DNA of 24,954 bases from IMG/VR virus record IMGVR_UViG_3300009545_000055, positions 1-24,954 of that record, one strand, 5' to 3'. The notes under the pieces are model-generated. The model ran no database searches, was not told the DNA's origin, and saw only the letters and a program-made list of their open reading frames with translations. The stretch is from a virus. Shown here piece after piece: positions 7,660 through 14,523 of this stretch (position 1 is its first letter; each line of letters starts with the position of its first letter). A program made the translations under genes and the position numbers.

Positions 7660-7677
7660 CCCCCGAGCGCTCGGGGG
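7660..7677. repeat. 18-bp perfect GC palindrome in the M-L gap
   Basis: CCCCCGAGCGCTCGGGGG is a perfect 18-bp palindrome starting 17 nt after the M stop. A related half (CCCGACTGCTCGGGG) recurs at about 7733-7746, shortly before L. Neither is followed by a T-run, so an intrinsic terminator is unlikely. It could be an mRNA-processing or stability hairpin within the late transcript. Confidence 0.5.
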
Positions 7678-7768
7678 CGGAAGTGACCGGTGAGGCGGCT
7701 TCGGCCCACCCGACCCGCTCGCTCTCCTCACCCCCGACTGCTCGGGGCGAGACAGACCGGACGCCGAC

Positions 7769-8236
7769 ATGAGCCTTTCCGTCACCATCCCGGCACGAAC
7801 GAACGACGGCGATGCCGTGTCGGCTGGAGACTGGTATCCTGCCGTCGCCCCGGCCGATGTGCGCACGGCAATGCGTCTCGGCGAGACGGTGACCCCGGAG
7901 CGCCTACGTGCCGCGATCGTCGGCGCCATCGTCACCGTCAATCGCGATCTCGCCACTTGGGCCGCCCTGCAGGGTGAGGCCGGCTATCCCAAGCTCGAGG
8001 ACGTTCCGGCCGGTCAGGTGGACGGGACCAGCATGATTATCCTCGCCTGGCGCCGGGCGGTCATGTCCTACGCCGCTGCCGATCTGCTCGAGACGCATGC
8101 CGAGATCTCCGCCACCAACGATGGGCTGCAGCGCGCCGCCGAAGTGGCCCTGCCGGTCGAGCAGCACCGGCGCAACGCGCTCCACGCCATCCGCGATATT
8201 CTCGGCAAGCGCCGTTCCAAGGTGGCGCTGGTCTGA
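7769..8236 (+). CDS. L: Head completion/stabilisation protein (P2 gpL family)
   Basis: gpL binds the packaged head and makes the connector that stabilises DNA-filled capsids. The 155-residue protein begins with the N-terminal pattern of the family (SLSVTIPAR, then DWYPAVAPADVRTAMRLGE). It has the PKLEDVPAGQVDG motif near residue 75 and a C-terminal helix with EVALPVEQHRRNALHAIRDI. Its stop codon overlaps the start of X (TGATG), as expected for coupled translation. The Shine-Dalgarno sequence is weak. Confidence 0.92.
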   Translation: MSLSVTIPARTNDGDAVSAGDWYPAVAPADVRTAMRLGETVTPERLRAAIVGAIVTVNRDLATWAALQGEAGYPKLEDVPAGQVDGTSMIILAWRRAVMSYAAADLLETHAEISATNDGLQRAAEVALPVEQHRRNALHAIRDILGKRRSKVALV

Positions 8237-8451
8237 TGGCGGACACTGTCGTCACCGCGTTCGCCGGCGAAAGCCTCGATGCCCTGGTCTGGCGCGCGAC
8301 CGGTCGAGGCGCCGCCGCCGTCGAGGCGACGCTCGCCGCCAATCCGGGGCTGGCGACGGAGTCCGCAGCCCTGCCCGAAGGGCGGGCCGTCACCATCCCC
8401 GAAACCGCTCCGGCCACTTCGACGGTCGATCTCGTCAACCTTTGGGACTGA
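8236..8451 (+). CDS. X: Tail protein X (P2 gpX family)
   Basis: The 71-residue protein is a short LysM-like tail protein. The pattern AGESLDALVWRATGRG, then EATLAANPGLA and LPEGRAVTIPE, is typical of gpX, which is needed for tail assembly. The start overlaps the L stop by one base. The C-terminal VDLVNLWD is also family-like. It closes the head/tail-connector segment and is followed 6 nt later by the holin gene, matching the P2 order L-X-lysis. Confidence 0.93.
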   Translation: MADTVVTAFAGESLDALVWRATGRGAAAVEATLAANPGLATESAALPEGRAVTIPETAPATSTVDLVNLWD

Positions 8452-8457
8452 TCCTGT

Positions 8458-8805
8458 ATGAGCAAGCTCACGGTCGAAATCGCCAACGCCATCGGCACCT
8501 TCGCCAGCGCGCTCGCCCCGGCGGCGATCGGCGCCGCCGTCGCCCAGGCATGGGAAAAGGGCCTGAGCTGGTCTCAGCGCCTCGTCCAGTGGGGTGTCGG
8601 TATCTGCGTGTCCTATTACGTCACGCTCGGCGTCACCGCCTGGCTGCGCCTCGATCCCTTCGTCGCACAGGCGGTCGGCTTCGTGATCGCCATGGTCGCC
8701 TTCCGCGCGACCCCGCGCTTCATCGAGGGTGTCAGCGCCGCCGCCGCCGCGCTTCCGGACGGCCTGCTCGCCAAGTTCGGCATCAATCGGGACTCCGCGT
8801 CGTGA
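8458..8805 (+). CDS. Putative holin
   Basis: The 115-residue protein has three hydrophobic stretches at about residues 12-30, 43-61 and 66-84 (GTFASALAPAAIGAAVAQA, VGICVSYYVTLGVTAW, AQAVGFVIAMVAF). Its tail is charged and short. Size, membrane topology and location directly before an endolysin gene fit a phage holin, which forms the lesions that trigger lysis. The sequence itself does not name the holin class. Its stop overlaps the GTG start of the endolysin. Confidence 0.75.
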   Translation: MSKLTVEIANAIGTFASALAPAAIGAAVAQAWEKGLSWSQRLVQWGVGICVSYYVTLGVTAWLRLDPFVAQAVGFVIAMVAFRATPRFIEGVSAAAAALPDGLLAKFGINRDSAS

Positions 8806-9347
8806 ACCCCGAGCAGCTGATCGAGGCGCTGATCCAGCGGGAGGGCGGCTATGTCGATCATCCGGCCGACAAGGGCGGCCCAACCCGCTACGGCGTCACG
8901 CAGGCCGTCGCACGCGCCCATGGCTATGCTGGTGACATGCGCGCCATGCCGATCGAGCTGGCCAGGACGATCTACGCCGTTTCCTACTGGTCTGGTCCGC
9001 ATTTCGACCAGATCGCGGCGATCGCTCCGCACGTCGCCGGCGAGCTGTTCGACACCGGCGTCAACATGGGCGTCTTCACCGCCGGCAAGTTCCTACAGCG
9101 CGCCCTCAACGTCATGAGCGGTGACGGGTTGCTGGTGGATGGTGCAATCGCCGCCAAGTCCCTCGCCTCCCTGCAGCGCTACATCACGGCGCGGAAGGAT
9201 CAGAACGGCGAGGCCGTGCTCGTCGAGCTGCTCAACTGCTTCCAGGGTGAGCGCTATGCCGAGATCGTCGAGGCCAACGCCGCCCAGCGCGCATTCGTTT
9301 TCGGCCAGGTCCGCAACCGCGTCATGGACAGGAGCCCTTCGGCATGA
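8802..9347 (+). CDS. Endolysin, N-acetylmuramidase of the GH108 family
   Basis: The 181-residue enzyme cleaves the glycan strands of peptidoglycan. The N-terminal EGGYVDHPADKGGPTRYGVT is the GH108 signature, with E14 as the expected catalytic glutamate. The C-terminal part (ELFDTGVNMGVFTAGKFLQRALN onward) matches the peptidoglycan-binding module usually fused to GH108. It has no signal peptide or signal anchor, so release depends on the holin. The GTG start at 8802 is chosen because it overlaps the holin stop (GTGA) and gives the normal family N-terminus. The stop overlaps the next ATG. Confidence 0.93.
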   Translation: MNPEQLIEALIQREGGYVDHPADKGGPTRYGVTQAVARAHGYAGDMRAMPIELARTIYAVSYWSGPHFDQIAAIAPHVAGELFDTGVNMGVFTAGKFLQRALNVMSGDGLLVDGAIAAKSLASLQRYITARKDQNGEAVLVELLNCFQGERYAEIVEANAAQRAFVFGQVRNRVMDRSPSA

Positions 9348-9904
9348 GTGCGATCATCGCGTGGGTGCTCGCCCACACCCTCACCGTGGTGTTGGCCGGC
9401 GCCGTTCCCGGCGCAGGCATTGGCCTGCTCGCCTTCCGCTACGGCGCAGACGCGATCAGCTGGCTTTCGATCCATCGGCAGGACGCCGTCATGCTGCTCC
9501 TCGCCGCCATTGCGGCCGGCATCTACGCATGGGGCGCGATCGCCCGGCACGATCGGGACGCACTGATCGCGTGGGGTAATCAGGTTTGCGCCTCGGCCGG
9601 CTCCGAGCTCGCACCCACCAAGGGCAAGCGCGGTGAGGCCTGCGCGACGAGCGTCGCCCAGCTCGCCCGCGACAGGCTCGCGACGGCACAGCAGAGCGCG
9701 CAGGTTCTCGCCCAGGCGCAGACCGATCACAACGCGCGCGAGACGGCGGATTCCGCTCAGCGCAGCACCGGCATCGCCGCGATCGCGGGCGCCGCCACCA
9801 ACATGGAGAAGGTCAATGCACAGGTCGGTCAGGACGATCGCGTCGATGGCGCTTGGTTCGCTGCTCTCAATCGCGCTGGCGGGCTGCGCGCACCGGCCCG
9901 CTGA
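9344..9904 (+). CDS. Rz: Rz-like inner-membrane spanin subunit
   Basis: The 186-residue protein has two hydrophobic segments (about 4-32 and 46-64), then a periplasmic helical, alanine/glutamine-rich stretch (LARDRLATAQQSAQVLAQAQ) and a C-terminal WFAALNRAGGLRAPAR. This layout fits an i-spanin, which fuses the inner and outer membranes in the last step of lysis. Having two rather than one N-terminal membrane segments is slightly unusual. The assignment rests on the embedded lipoprotein gene Rz1 starting at 9816 and on its place directly after the endolysin. Confidence 0.8.
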   Translation: MSAIIAWVLAHTLTVVLAGAVPGAGIGLLAFRYGADAISWLSIHRQDAVMLLLAAIAAGIYAWGAIARHDRDALIAWGNQVCASAGSELAPTKGKRGEACATSVAQLARDRLATAQQSAQVLAQAQTDHNARETADSAQRSTGIAAIAGAATNMEKVNAQVGQDDRVDGAWFAALNRAGGLRAPAR

Positions 9905-10124
9905 GCCGCTGCCCCCGCCGCCGATCGCTATCGCGGTGAAAGACGTGCCGCCGGCCGAGCTGCTCGCTTGCCCGGTCCCGCCGGCCGGATTTTCCGAGGA
10001 CGCGGCGGCGACCATCCCGCCCGTTGATCGCTCGGCCGCCATGGCGCTCGCGCTGGCCTATGCAGGCGTTAGCCTGCAGCTCGTCCGCCTCATCAACTGG
10101 AATAGCCCCGGCTCCTGTCGCTGA
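9816..10124 (+). CDS. Rz1: Rz1-like outer-membrane lipoprotein spanin, embedded in Rz
   Basis: The 102-residue product starts at ATG 9816 inside Rz in another frame, preceded by GGAGAAGG. The signal sequence (RTIASMALGSLLSIA) ends in the lipobox LAGC with C24 as the lipidated cysteine. The mature part is proline-rich (PAEPLPPPP, VPPAELLACPVPPAGF), the hallmark of o-spanins. It overlaps the Rz C-terminus by 89 nt. It then extends into a hydrophobic tail (MALALAYAGVSLQLVRL) beyond Rz, making it longer than many Rz1 proteins. Its stop overlaps the R start (TGATG). ATG 9846 is an alternative start but gives a very short signal. Confidence 0.85.
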   Translation: MHRSVRTIASMALGSLLSIALAGCAHRPAEPLPPPPIAIAVKDVPPAELLACPVPPAGFSEDAAATIPPVDRSAAMALALAYAGVSLQLVRLINWNSPGSCR

Positions 10125-10615
10125 TGCTCAAGCCGCAATCTCTTGCCGCCGCCCTCGCCAACGCGGTGCCCGATCTGTCGACAGACCCGGCGCGCTTCCA
10201 GTGCCACGTCGAGCGCGGGCGGCTGATAGCGACCGCGACGCTCGGCAGCGGCTTCGAGTATCGATATCAGCTCACCCTCTTCCTGCTGGATTATGCCGGC
10301 CCGACCGACGCGATCTTCTGGCCCTTGCTCGGCTGGATGCAGGTCAATCAGCCGGAGCAGTTCCTGACGCCCGATCTCCGCGAGCAGGCGATCGTCTTCG
10401 ACGTCGATATCCTCGACGGCAATCGGTCGAACATCGAGATCCAGCTGCAGCTGACCGAGTCGGTGATCGTTGCGGCGGGAGAGAATGGCAGCACCGTTCT
10501 CACCCATATCGACGAACCCACGCTCGAGAGCCTGCTCGAGCCGATCGATGGCGTGCCCGCCGGACGCACGCTCGGCTCGATCATTGTAGGCGGCGACACG
10601 ATCCTCGGCGGATGA
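10124..10615 (+). CDS. R: Tail completion protein (P2 gpR family)
   Basis: gpR is a terminator of the tail tube/sheath that joins tail to head. The 163-residue protein starts MLKPQSLAAALANAVPDL. It contains the family pattern YRYQLTLFLLDYAGPTDAIFWPLLGWMQVNQPEQF around residues 45-80 and QLQLTESVIV near 108. The start overlaps the Rz1 stop by one base and the stop overlaps the S start, so R and S are coupled. Confidence 0.92.
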   Translation: MLKPQSLAAALANAVPDLSTDPARFQCHVERGRLIATATLGSGFEYRYQLTLFLLDYAGPTDAIFWPLLGWMQVNQPEQFLTPDLREQAIVFDVDILDGNRSNIEIQLQLTESVIVAAGENGSTVLTHIDEPTLESLLEPIDGVPAGRTLGSIIVGGDTILGG

Positions 10616-11100
10616 GCGACGATCTCGACCAGCTGACCAAGCTCGCCGAGGCGATGATCGCGGGCATGTCGGCCGAGCAGCGCCGGCGCGCCACCCGCGC
10701 GATCGGCGCCGAGCTGCGGCGCTCACAGGCCGCTCGCATCGCGGCGCAGGTCAATCCGGACGGGACGCCTTTCGAGCCTCGCAAGCCTCGCCTGCGCAGC
10801 CACCACAAGGTCGCCGATCGGGCAAAGGCCCGGCGCACCAGCGTTGCGCGCAAGGCGATGTTCGCCAAGCTCCGGACCAACCGCTTCCTTCGCGCCAAGA
10901 CAGACGCCGACACCGTCGAAGTGGGCTTCACGGGACGGGCCGCCCAGATCGCTCGCGTCCATCAGGAAGGGCTGCGCGACAAGGTCGATCCGAAGCACAG
11001 CGGCGTCGAGACCACTTATCCGGTGCGTAGACTCCTTGGCATCGCAGGCGACGATCGAGACATGATTTGCGAGCGGCTGATGGCGATGCTCGCCTCTTAG
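10612..11100 (+). CDS. S: Tail completion protein (P2 gpS family)
   Basis: The 162-residue protein begins MSDDLDQLTKLAEAMIAGMS and carries the basic gpS signature NPDGTPFEPRKPR (about 45-58). Near the C-terminus it has the VHQEGLRDKVDP and YPVRRLLGIAGDD motifs. gpS works with gpR in completing the tail. It is the last gene of the O-S transcript. Its TAG stop shares bases with the stop of the opposite-strand membrane gene ending at 11097, so the two genes converge with no spacer. Confidence 0.92.
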   Translation: MSDDLDQLTKLAEAMIAGMSAEQRRRATRAIGAELRRSQAARIAAQVNPDGTPFEPRKPRLRSHHKVADRAKARRTSVARKAMFAKLRTNRFLRAKTDADTVEVGFTGRAAQIARVHQEGLRDKVDPKHSGVETTYPVRRLLGIAGDDRDMICERLMAMLAS

Positions 11101-11699
11101 CCGAGCGTCGGCAATGTCCTGATGCGCGTGTAGTCGTCTATTAGCTCGTCGATACTGGTGAGAGCTGGACCACAGAAAGAGGCCGCGCCCAACGATATCG
11201 TGTTCGCGTCCGATAAGCTGGTGTTACGAATATCATATTCGAGGCGGCCAGCGGTATCGGCCCCAATTGCCACAGCATCACTCATGGCCAAACGCAATGG
11301 AAAATCGGTGAGATTGGAGTTTTCCAGCGCTTTGCTTGTCAACTCACACGATTTACGTAAACTTCCTATCAATCGACTGGAATTGTTTATTGTCAGCCCT
11401 TGCGACGCCGCTACGCATTCTCTGATTGCGCGGACATGGCGTAGAGCCTCCCGGATCGCCTGACTGCGTTGTGTACGTGCAAGTTCGGCGGCATCACGCT
11501 TCGCCGCCTGACGCTCATGTCGAAACATCAAGATAGCCAAGCTGACGGAGATCATCCCCCCAATCATTGCTCCGGCGACATTGGCTTCAAAGTCGCCGGC
11601 CAACTTCAATGAAACACTGACCCGACCTAACCCCCAAAACAGACCTGAAGCTGCCATTGCTCCGATGCACACCCATCCTGCCCGCTCCTGCCACTTCAT
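11097..11699 (-). CDS. Hypothetical membrane protein, probable moron
   Basis: The start is set at ATG 11699, which has AGGGGGA 5 nt upstream; the in-frame ATG at 11729 lies before this site. The 200-residue product has two membrane helices (about 8-26 and 40-60: GWVCIGAMAASGLFWGLG and VAGAMIGGMISVSLAILMF). A basic cytoplasmic helical region follows (RHERQAAKRDAAELARTQRSQ), then a soluble domain of unknown fold. Base composition is visibly more AT-rich than the structural genes and it is on the opposite strand, both signs of independent acquisition. P2 has no counterpart here. A role in lysogenic conversion or superinfection exclusion is possible but not shown. Confidence 0.7.
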   Translation of the reverse strand: MKWQERAGWVCIGAMAASGLFWGLGRVSVSLKLAGDFEANVAGAMIGGMISVSLAILMFRHERQAAKRDAAELARTQRSQAIREALRHVRAIRECVAASQGLTINNSSRLIGSLRKSCELTSKALENSNLTDFPLRLAMSDAVAIGADTAGRLEYDIRNTSLSDANTISLGAASFCGPALTSIDELIDDYTRIRTLPTLG

Positions 11700-11724
11700 C
11701 GTGTCCCCCTGAAATATGCGCCGT

Positions 11725-11754
11725 ATCATCTGGAGAGCCCGTACCAGCCTTCAA
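11725..11754 (-). promoter_or_regulatory. Weak candidate promoter for the minus-strand membrane gene
   Basis: Read on the minus strand, TTGAAG (11754-11749) and GATGAT (11730-11725) are separated by 18 nt and lie about 25 nt before the AGGGGGA/ATG of the gene starting at 11699. The match is modest. A private promoter would let this gene be expressed in the prophage state independently of the late operons. Confidence 0.25.
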
Positions 11755-11772
11755 AGGTTGCGCCAGAGGGTC

Positions 11773-11795
11773 GTTGTAAGCGCCGATATCACAAC
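11773..11795 (+). promoter_or_regulatory. Late-promoter activator box for the J operon
   Basis: The sequence is GTTGTAAGCGCC-GATAT-CACAAC. Its first base is exactly 70 nt upstream of ATG 11843. The left 12 and right 6 bases are identical to the box before P and differ by one base from the box before V. No good sigma70 -35/-10 pair is visible between box and gene, as expected for an activator-dependent promoter. Confidence 0.72.
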
Positions 11796-11842
11796 GCCAA
11801 CACATGGCGCGCCGCGCATTGCGCGCGCGACATGCCCGCGCC

Positions 11843-12760
11843 ATGGCCGCCACCCTCTTCTCCAGCTCCACGCCGATCGATCTGTCGCGTCTTCCCGCGC
11901 CGACGTTCGTCGAGCAGAAGACCTATGATCAGATCTACGCTGAGCGGCTCGCGGATCACGTGGCGAGATGCCAGGCCGCCGGCGTAGCATTCGACGCCAC
12001 CATCAAGAGCGATCCGGCGATCAAGCTGATCGAGGACGCTGCCTATCGCGAGCTGTTGCTGCGCCAGGCATTCCAGGATGGCTGCGCCCAGCTGCTCGTC
12101 GCGTTCGCGAGAGGCCCGATCCTCGATCATCTTGGTGCCCTCGTCGGCGTTTCGCGCCTGACGGTAACGCCAGCCGATCCGGACACGGGCGCGGCGGCTG
12201 TCCTCGAGGAGGATGACGATTTCCGCAAGCGAATCGTCCTTGCCCCCGAAAGCTTTTCCGTTGCCGGCCCGGAGCTGGCCTATGTTTATTGGGCCAAGAC
12301 GGCTTCTGCGAGCGTCGCCGATGCCAGCTTCACGAGCCCCGATCCGGGGCAAGCTGTCATCAGCGTACTTTCGATCGACGGCGACGGCGCGGCGCCGGAC
12401 GATCTGCTCGATGCGGTGCGCGCCGTTGTCGGCTCCGATGGCATCCGGCCGCAGACGGACGAGGTTATCGTGCGGTCGGCCGAGATCATCGCCTTTTCCA
12501 TCGCCGCCCGTGTCTACACCTATGCGGGGCCGGATTACGCTATCGTCCTCGCTGCCGGGCGGACCAAGCTCGACGCCTACCTCGCATCCTCCCGCCAGCT
12601 CGGCCGTTCGATTACGCTTTCGGGCCTCGAGGCCGCGCTTACCGTCGAGGGTGTCCAGCGGGTGGAGCTGGATGGGCCCCTTGCTCATGTTACCTGCGAC
12701 CTGACGCAGGCGGCGCACTGCACCGACATCCAGATCGCCCATGGCGGCTATGCCAGCTGA
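11843..12760 (+). CDS. J: Baseplate assembly protein (P2 gpJ family)
   Basis: gpJ forms the baseplate wedge periphery. The 305-residue protein starts with the family pattern TPIDLSRLPAP, followed by VEQKTYDQIYAERLADHV. It has RQAFQDGCAQLLVAFARG near residue 75, the LDHLGALVGVSRL segment, and the VLSIDGDGAAPDDLLDAVRAVV region near 175. I prefer ATG 11843 to ATG 11804 because the extra 13 residues are arginine/alanine noise and because 11843 gives the conserved box-to-start distance. No Shine-Dalgarno sequence is visible. The stop lies inside the I coding region. Confidence 0.93.
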   Translation: MAATLFSSSTPIDLSRLPAPTFVEQKTYDQIYAERLADHVARCQAAGVAFDATIKSDPAIKLIEDAAYRELLLRQAFQDGCAQLLVAFARGPILDHLGALVGVSRLTVTPADPDTGAAAVLEEDDDFRKRIVLAPESFSVAGPELAYVYWAKTASASVADASFTSPDPGQAVISVLSIDGDGAAPDDLLDAVRAVVGSDGIRPQTDEVIVRSAEIIAFSIAARVYTYAGPDYAIVLAAGRTKLDAYLASSRQLGRSITLSGLEAALTVEGVQRVELDGPLAHVTCDLTQAAHCTDIQIAHGGYAS

Positions 12761-13400
12761 CGCCCCTGTCCTGCTGCCGCCGAACGCTTCGCCTCTCGAG
12801 CGCGTGCTCGAGCAGGTGATGGCCGGCGCGCTGTCGATCGAAGCGCCGATCGACACGCTGATCGATCCGCAGACGATTTCCGAGGATGCTTTGCCCTTCC
12901 TCGGCTGGGGCCTTTCGGTTGACCGCTGGAGCCCGGATTGGTCCATCCAGCAGAAGCGCGACGCGGTCGCCTCGGCCATTGCCTTGCAGCGCGTAAAGGG
13001 AACGCCAGCCTCGGTGAAGGCGGTGCTCGCAACCTACGATCCGCTGCTCACCTATGTCGAATGGTGGGAACAGACGCCGCGCGGGAGGCCCTTCACCTTT
13101 CAGGTCGAGCTGCCGCTCGACGGCACGGGATCGCCACGCAATAGCGCGGCCTTCGTCGAGGCGATCATCGCCGACATCATGAAGGTGAAGCGCGGCACCG
13201 CCCACCTCGCGATGCTGCAGACGCTCGCGACCGCTGGGCAGATCGGCGTGATCGCCGCTGCCCGTACCTGCCTGTCTCTCCGCTTTGACGGAATTGCCCA
13301 GCCCGACACCTCGGAGGCGTGGGAGAGCTTCCTCCAGACGGAGGATGGCGAACCCTTTCAGGAGGAGGACGGCGATTTCCTGCAGGAGGAAGCAGCATGA
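12741..13400 (+). CDS. I: Tail protein I (P2 gpI family)
   Basis: gpI is a baseplate protein that links wedge and tail fibre. The 219-residue protein has the family core LLPPNASPLERVLEQ, then LPFLGWGLSVDRWSPDW near residue 52 and KGTPASVKAVLA near 85. It overlaps J by 20 nt; a second ATG at 12750 is an equally possible start. Its stop overlaps the H start (ATGA). The C-terminus is unusually acidic with a small internal repetition (FLQTEDGEPFQEEDGDFLQEE), giving pI-altering negative charge at the fibre interface. Confidence 0.92.
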   Translation: MAAMPADAPVLLPPNASPLERVLEQVMAGALSIEAPIDTLIDPQTISEDALPFLGWGLSVDRWSPDWSIQQKRDAVASAIALQRVKGTPASVKAVLATYDPLLTYVEWWEQTPRGRPFTFQVELPLDGTGSPRNSAAFVEAIIADIMKVKRGTAHLAMLQTLATAGQIGVIAAARTCLSLRFDGIAQPDTSEAWESFLQTEDGEPFQEEDGDFLQEEAA

Positions 13401-14521
13401 CGGTCCCCGCGATCGGCCTCACCATCACGACGGCGGGCCTCACCCGCTTCACTCAGGCTCAAGAGGGCGAACCGGTCGATCTGACCGTCTCGACCGTCGC
13501 CTATGGCGGGCAACCGTTCGTCGTTGCCCCGACGCTCACCGCCGTGCCGGGCGAGATCAAACGGATCGCCACCATCGCTGGCGAGGTGCTCGACGACAGC
13601 ATCGTGCATCTGATCATCCGCGACGATACTGCCGACACCTATCAGGTCTACGGTCTGGGGCTTTACCTTGCCGACGGCACGCTGTTCGCCGTGTTCGGGC
13701 AGGAAACCCCCATGCTCGAGAAATCGTCGCAAACGGCCCTTATCGCCGCGCTCGATCTCAAGTTCCCCGCCGTCGATGTGAGTTCGATCAGCTTCGGCGA
13801 CAGCAGCTTCGTGAACCCTCCAGCGAGCGAGGACACCAAGGGTATCGCCGCCATCGCCTCCCAGCCGATGGTGGATGCAGGGACCGATGACGAGACGATC
13901 GTCACGCCTCTGAAACTGGCGGTGCGCCTGACGGCGGCTTTGAGCGGCCTCGTCGCCGGTATCTTCGCGAGCGCGGCTGAGACGATCGCGGGGGCGATCA
14001 GCAACAAGGCCGTGCATCCGGCCGGTCTGAAGGCCGCCCTGGACGATCGGCTCGGTGCCGGCGCGCCGACCGGTTTCATCAAGACGCTGCTCGCGGCTGC
14101 CACGGCGGTGAATGGCCGCGCCACCCTCGGCCTGGGCAACGTCTCGACCCTCAATGCAGCGAGCGCGGCCGAGCTGCTCGCCGCAACGGCCGGCGACAAG
14201 CTGGTGACCCCCGGGAATTTCGGCGCGCTCGGTCATAGGCTCGACGCCACGACCGGCGAGTACATCTACCCTGGCGGCTTCCGCATGAAATGGCTCCACG
14301 CCTCGGTTGGAGGCGATCAGGAAACGACGATCGATTTCGCGACGCCGTTTCCCAATGCCTGCGTCTTTGCCGTTTGCACCGGCGGAAATGCTTCGAACAC
14401 TCAGCAGGATAACGGCCCCTTCGTGCGGGTGTCCTTCGCTGTGGATCACGTGAAAATCTGGAACTCGATCGATACCTCGCAGGGTCTGATCGATGTCGCC
14501 ATCGCCGCCTGGGGCTTCTGA
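13397..14521 (+). CDS. H: Tail fibre protein (P2 gpH-like)
   Basis: The 374-residue protein starts with a tail-collar fibre domain of the gpH type (residues 1 to about 140, with ITTAGLTRFTQAQEGE and YGLGLYLADGTLFAVFGQ). A linker repeat typical of phage fibres follows (TKGIAAIASQPMVDAGTDDETIVTP, about 155-180). The C-terminal domain from about residue 287 (YPGGFRMKW, ATPFPNACVF, final AAWGF) resembles the gp53-like fibre tip. It is much shorter than P2 gpH (about 669 residues), lacking most of the shaft. No gpG-type fibre chaperone follows; two other fibre-like genes do. The start overlaps the gpI stop. Confidence 0.88.
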   Translation: MTVPAIGLTITTAGLTRFTQAQEGEPVDLTVSTVAYGGQPFVVAPTLTAVPGEIKRIATIAGEVLDDSIVHLIIRDDTADTYQVYGLGLYLADGTLFAVFGQETPMLEKSSQTALIAALDLKFPAVDVSSISFGDSSFVNPPASEDTKGIAAIASQPMVDAGTDDETIVTPLKLAVRLTAALSGLVAGIFASAAETIAGAISNKAVHPAGLKAALDDRLGAGAPTGFIKTLLAAATAVNGRATLGLGNVSTLNAASAAELLAATAGDKLVTPGNFGALGHRLDATTGEYIYPGGFRMKWLHASVGGDQETTIDFATPFPNACVFAVCTGGNASNTQQDNGPFVRVSFAVDHVKIWNSIDTSQGLIDVAIAAWGF

Positions 14522-14523
14522 TC

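Noticed and set aside
11700-11842. The J box considered as a bidirectional operator also driving the minus-strand membrane gene
   Set aside because: The conserved core is asymmetric and points toward J, and its distance to ATG 11699 does not match the 69-70 nt rule.
11789-12979. A 396-codon minus-strand frame opposite J
   Set aside because: It has no ribosome-binding site or recognisable domain, and J on the other strand is clear.
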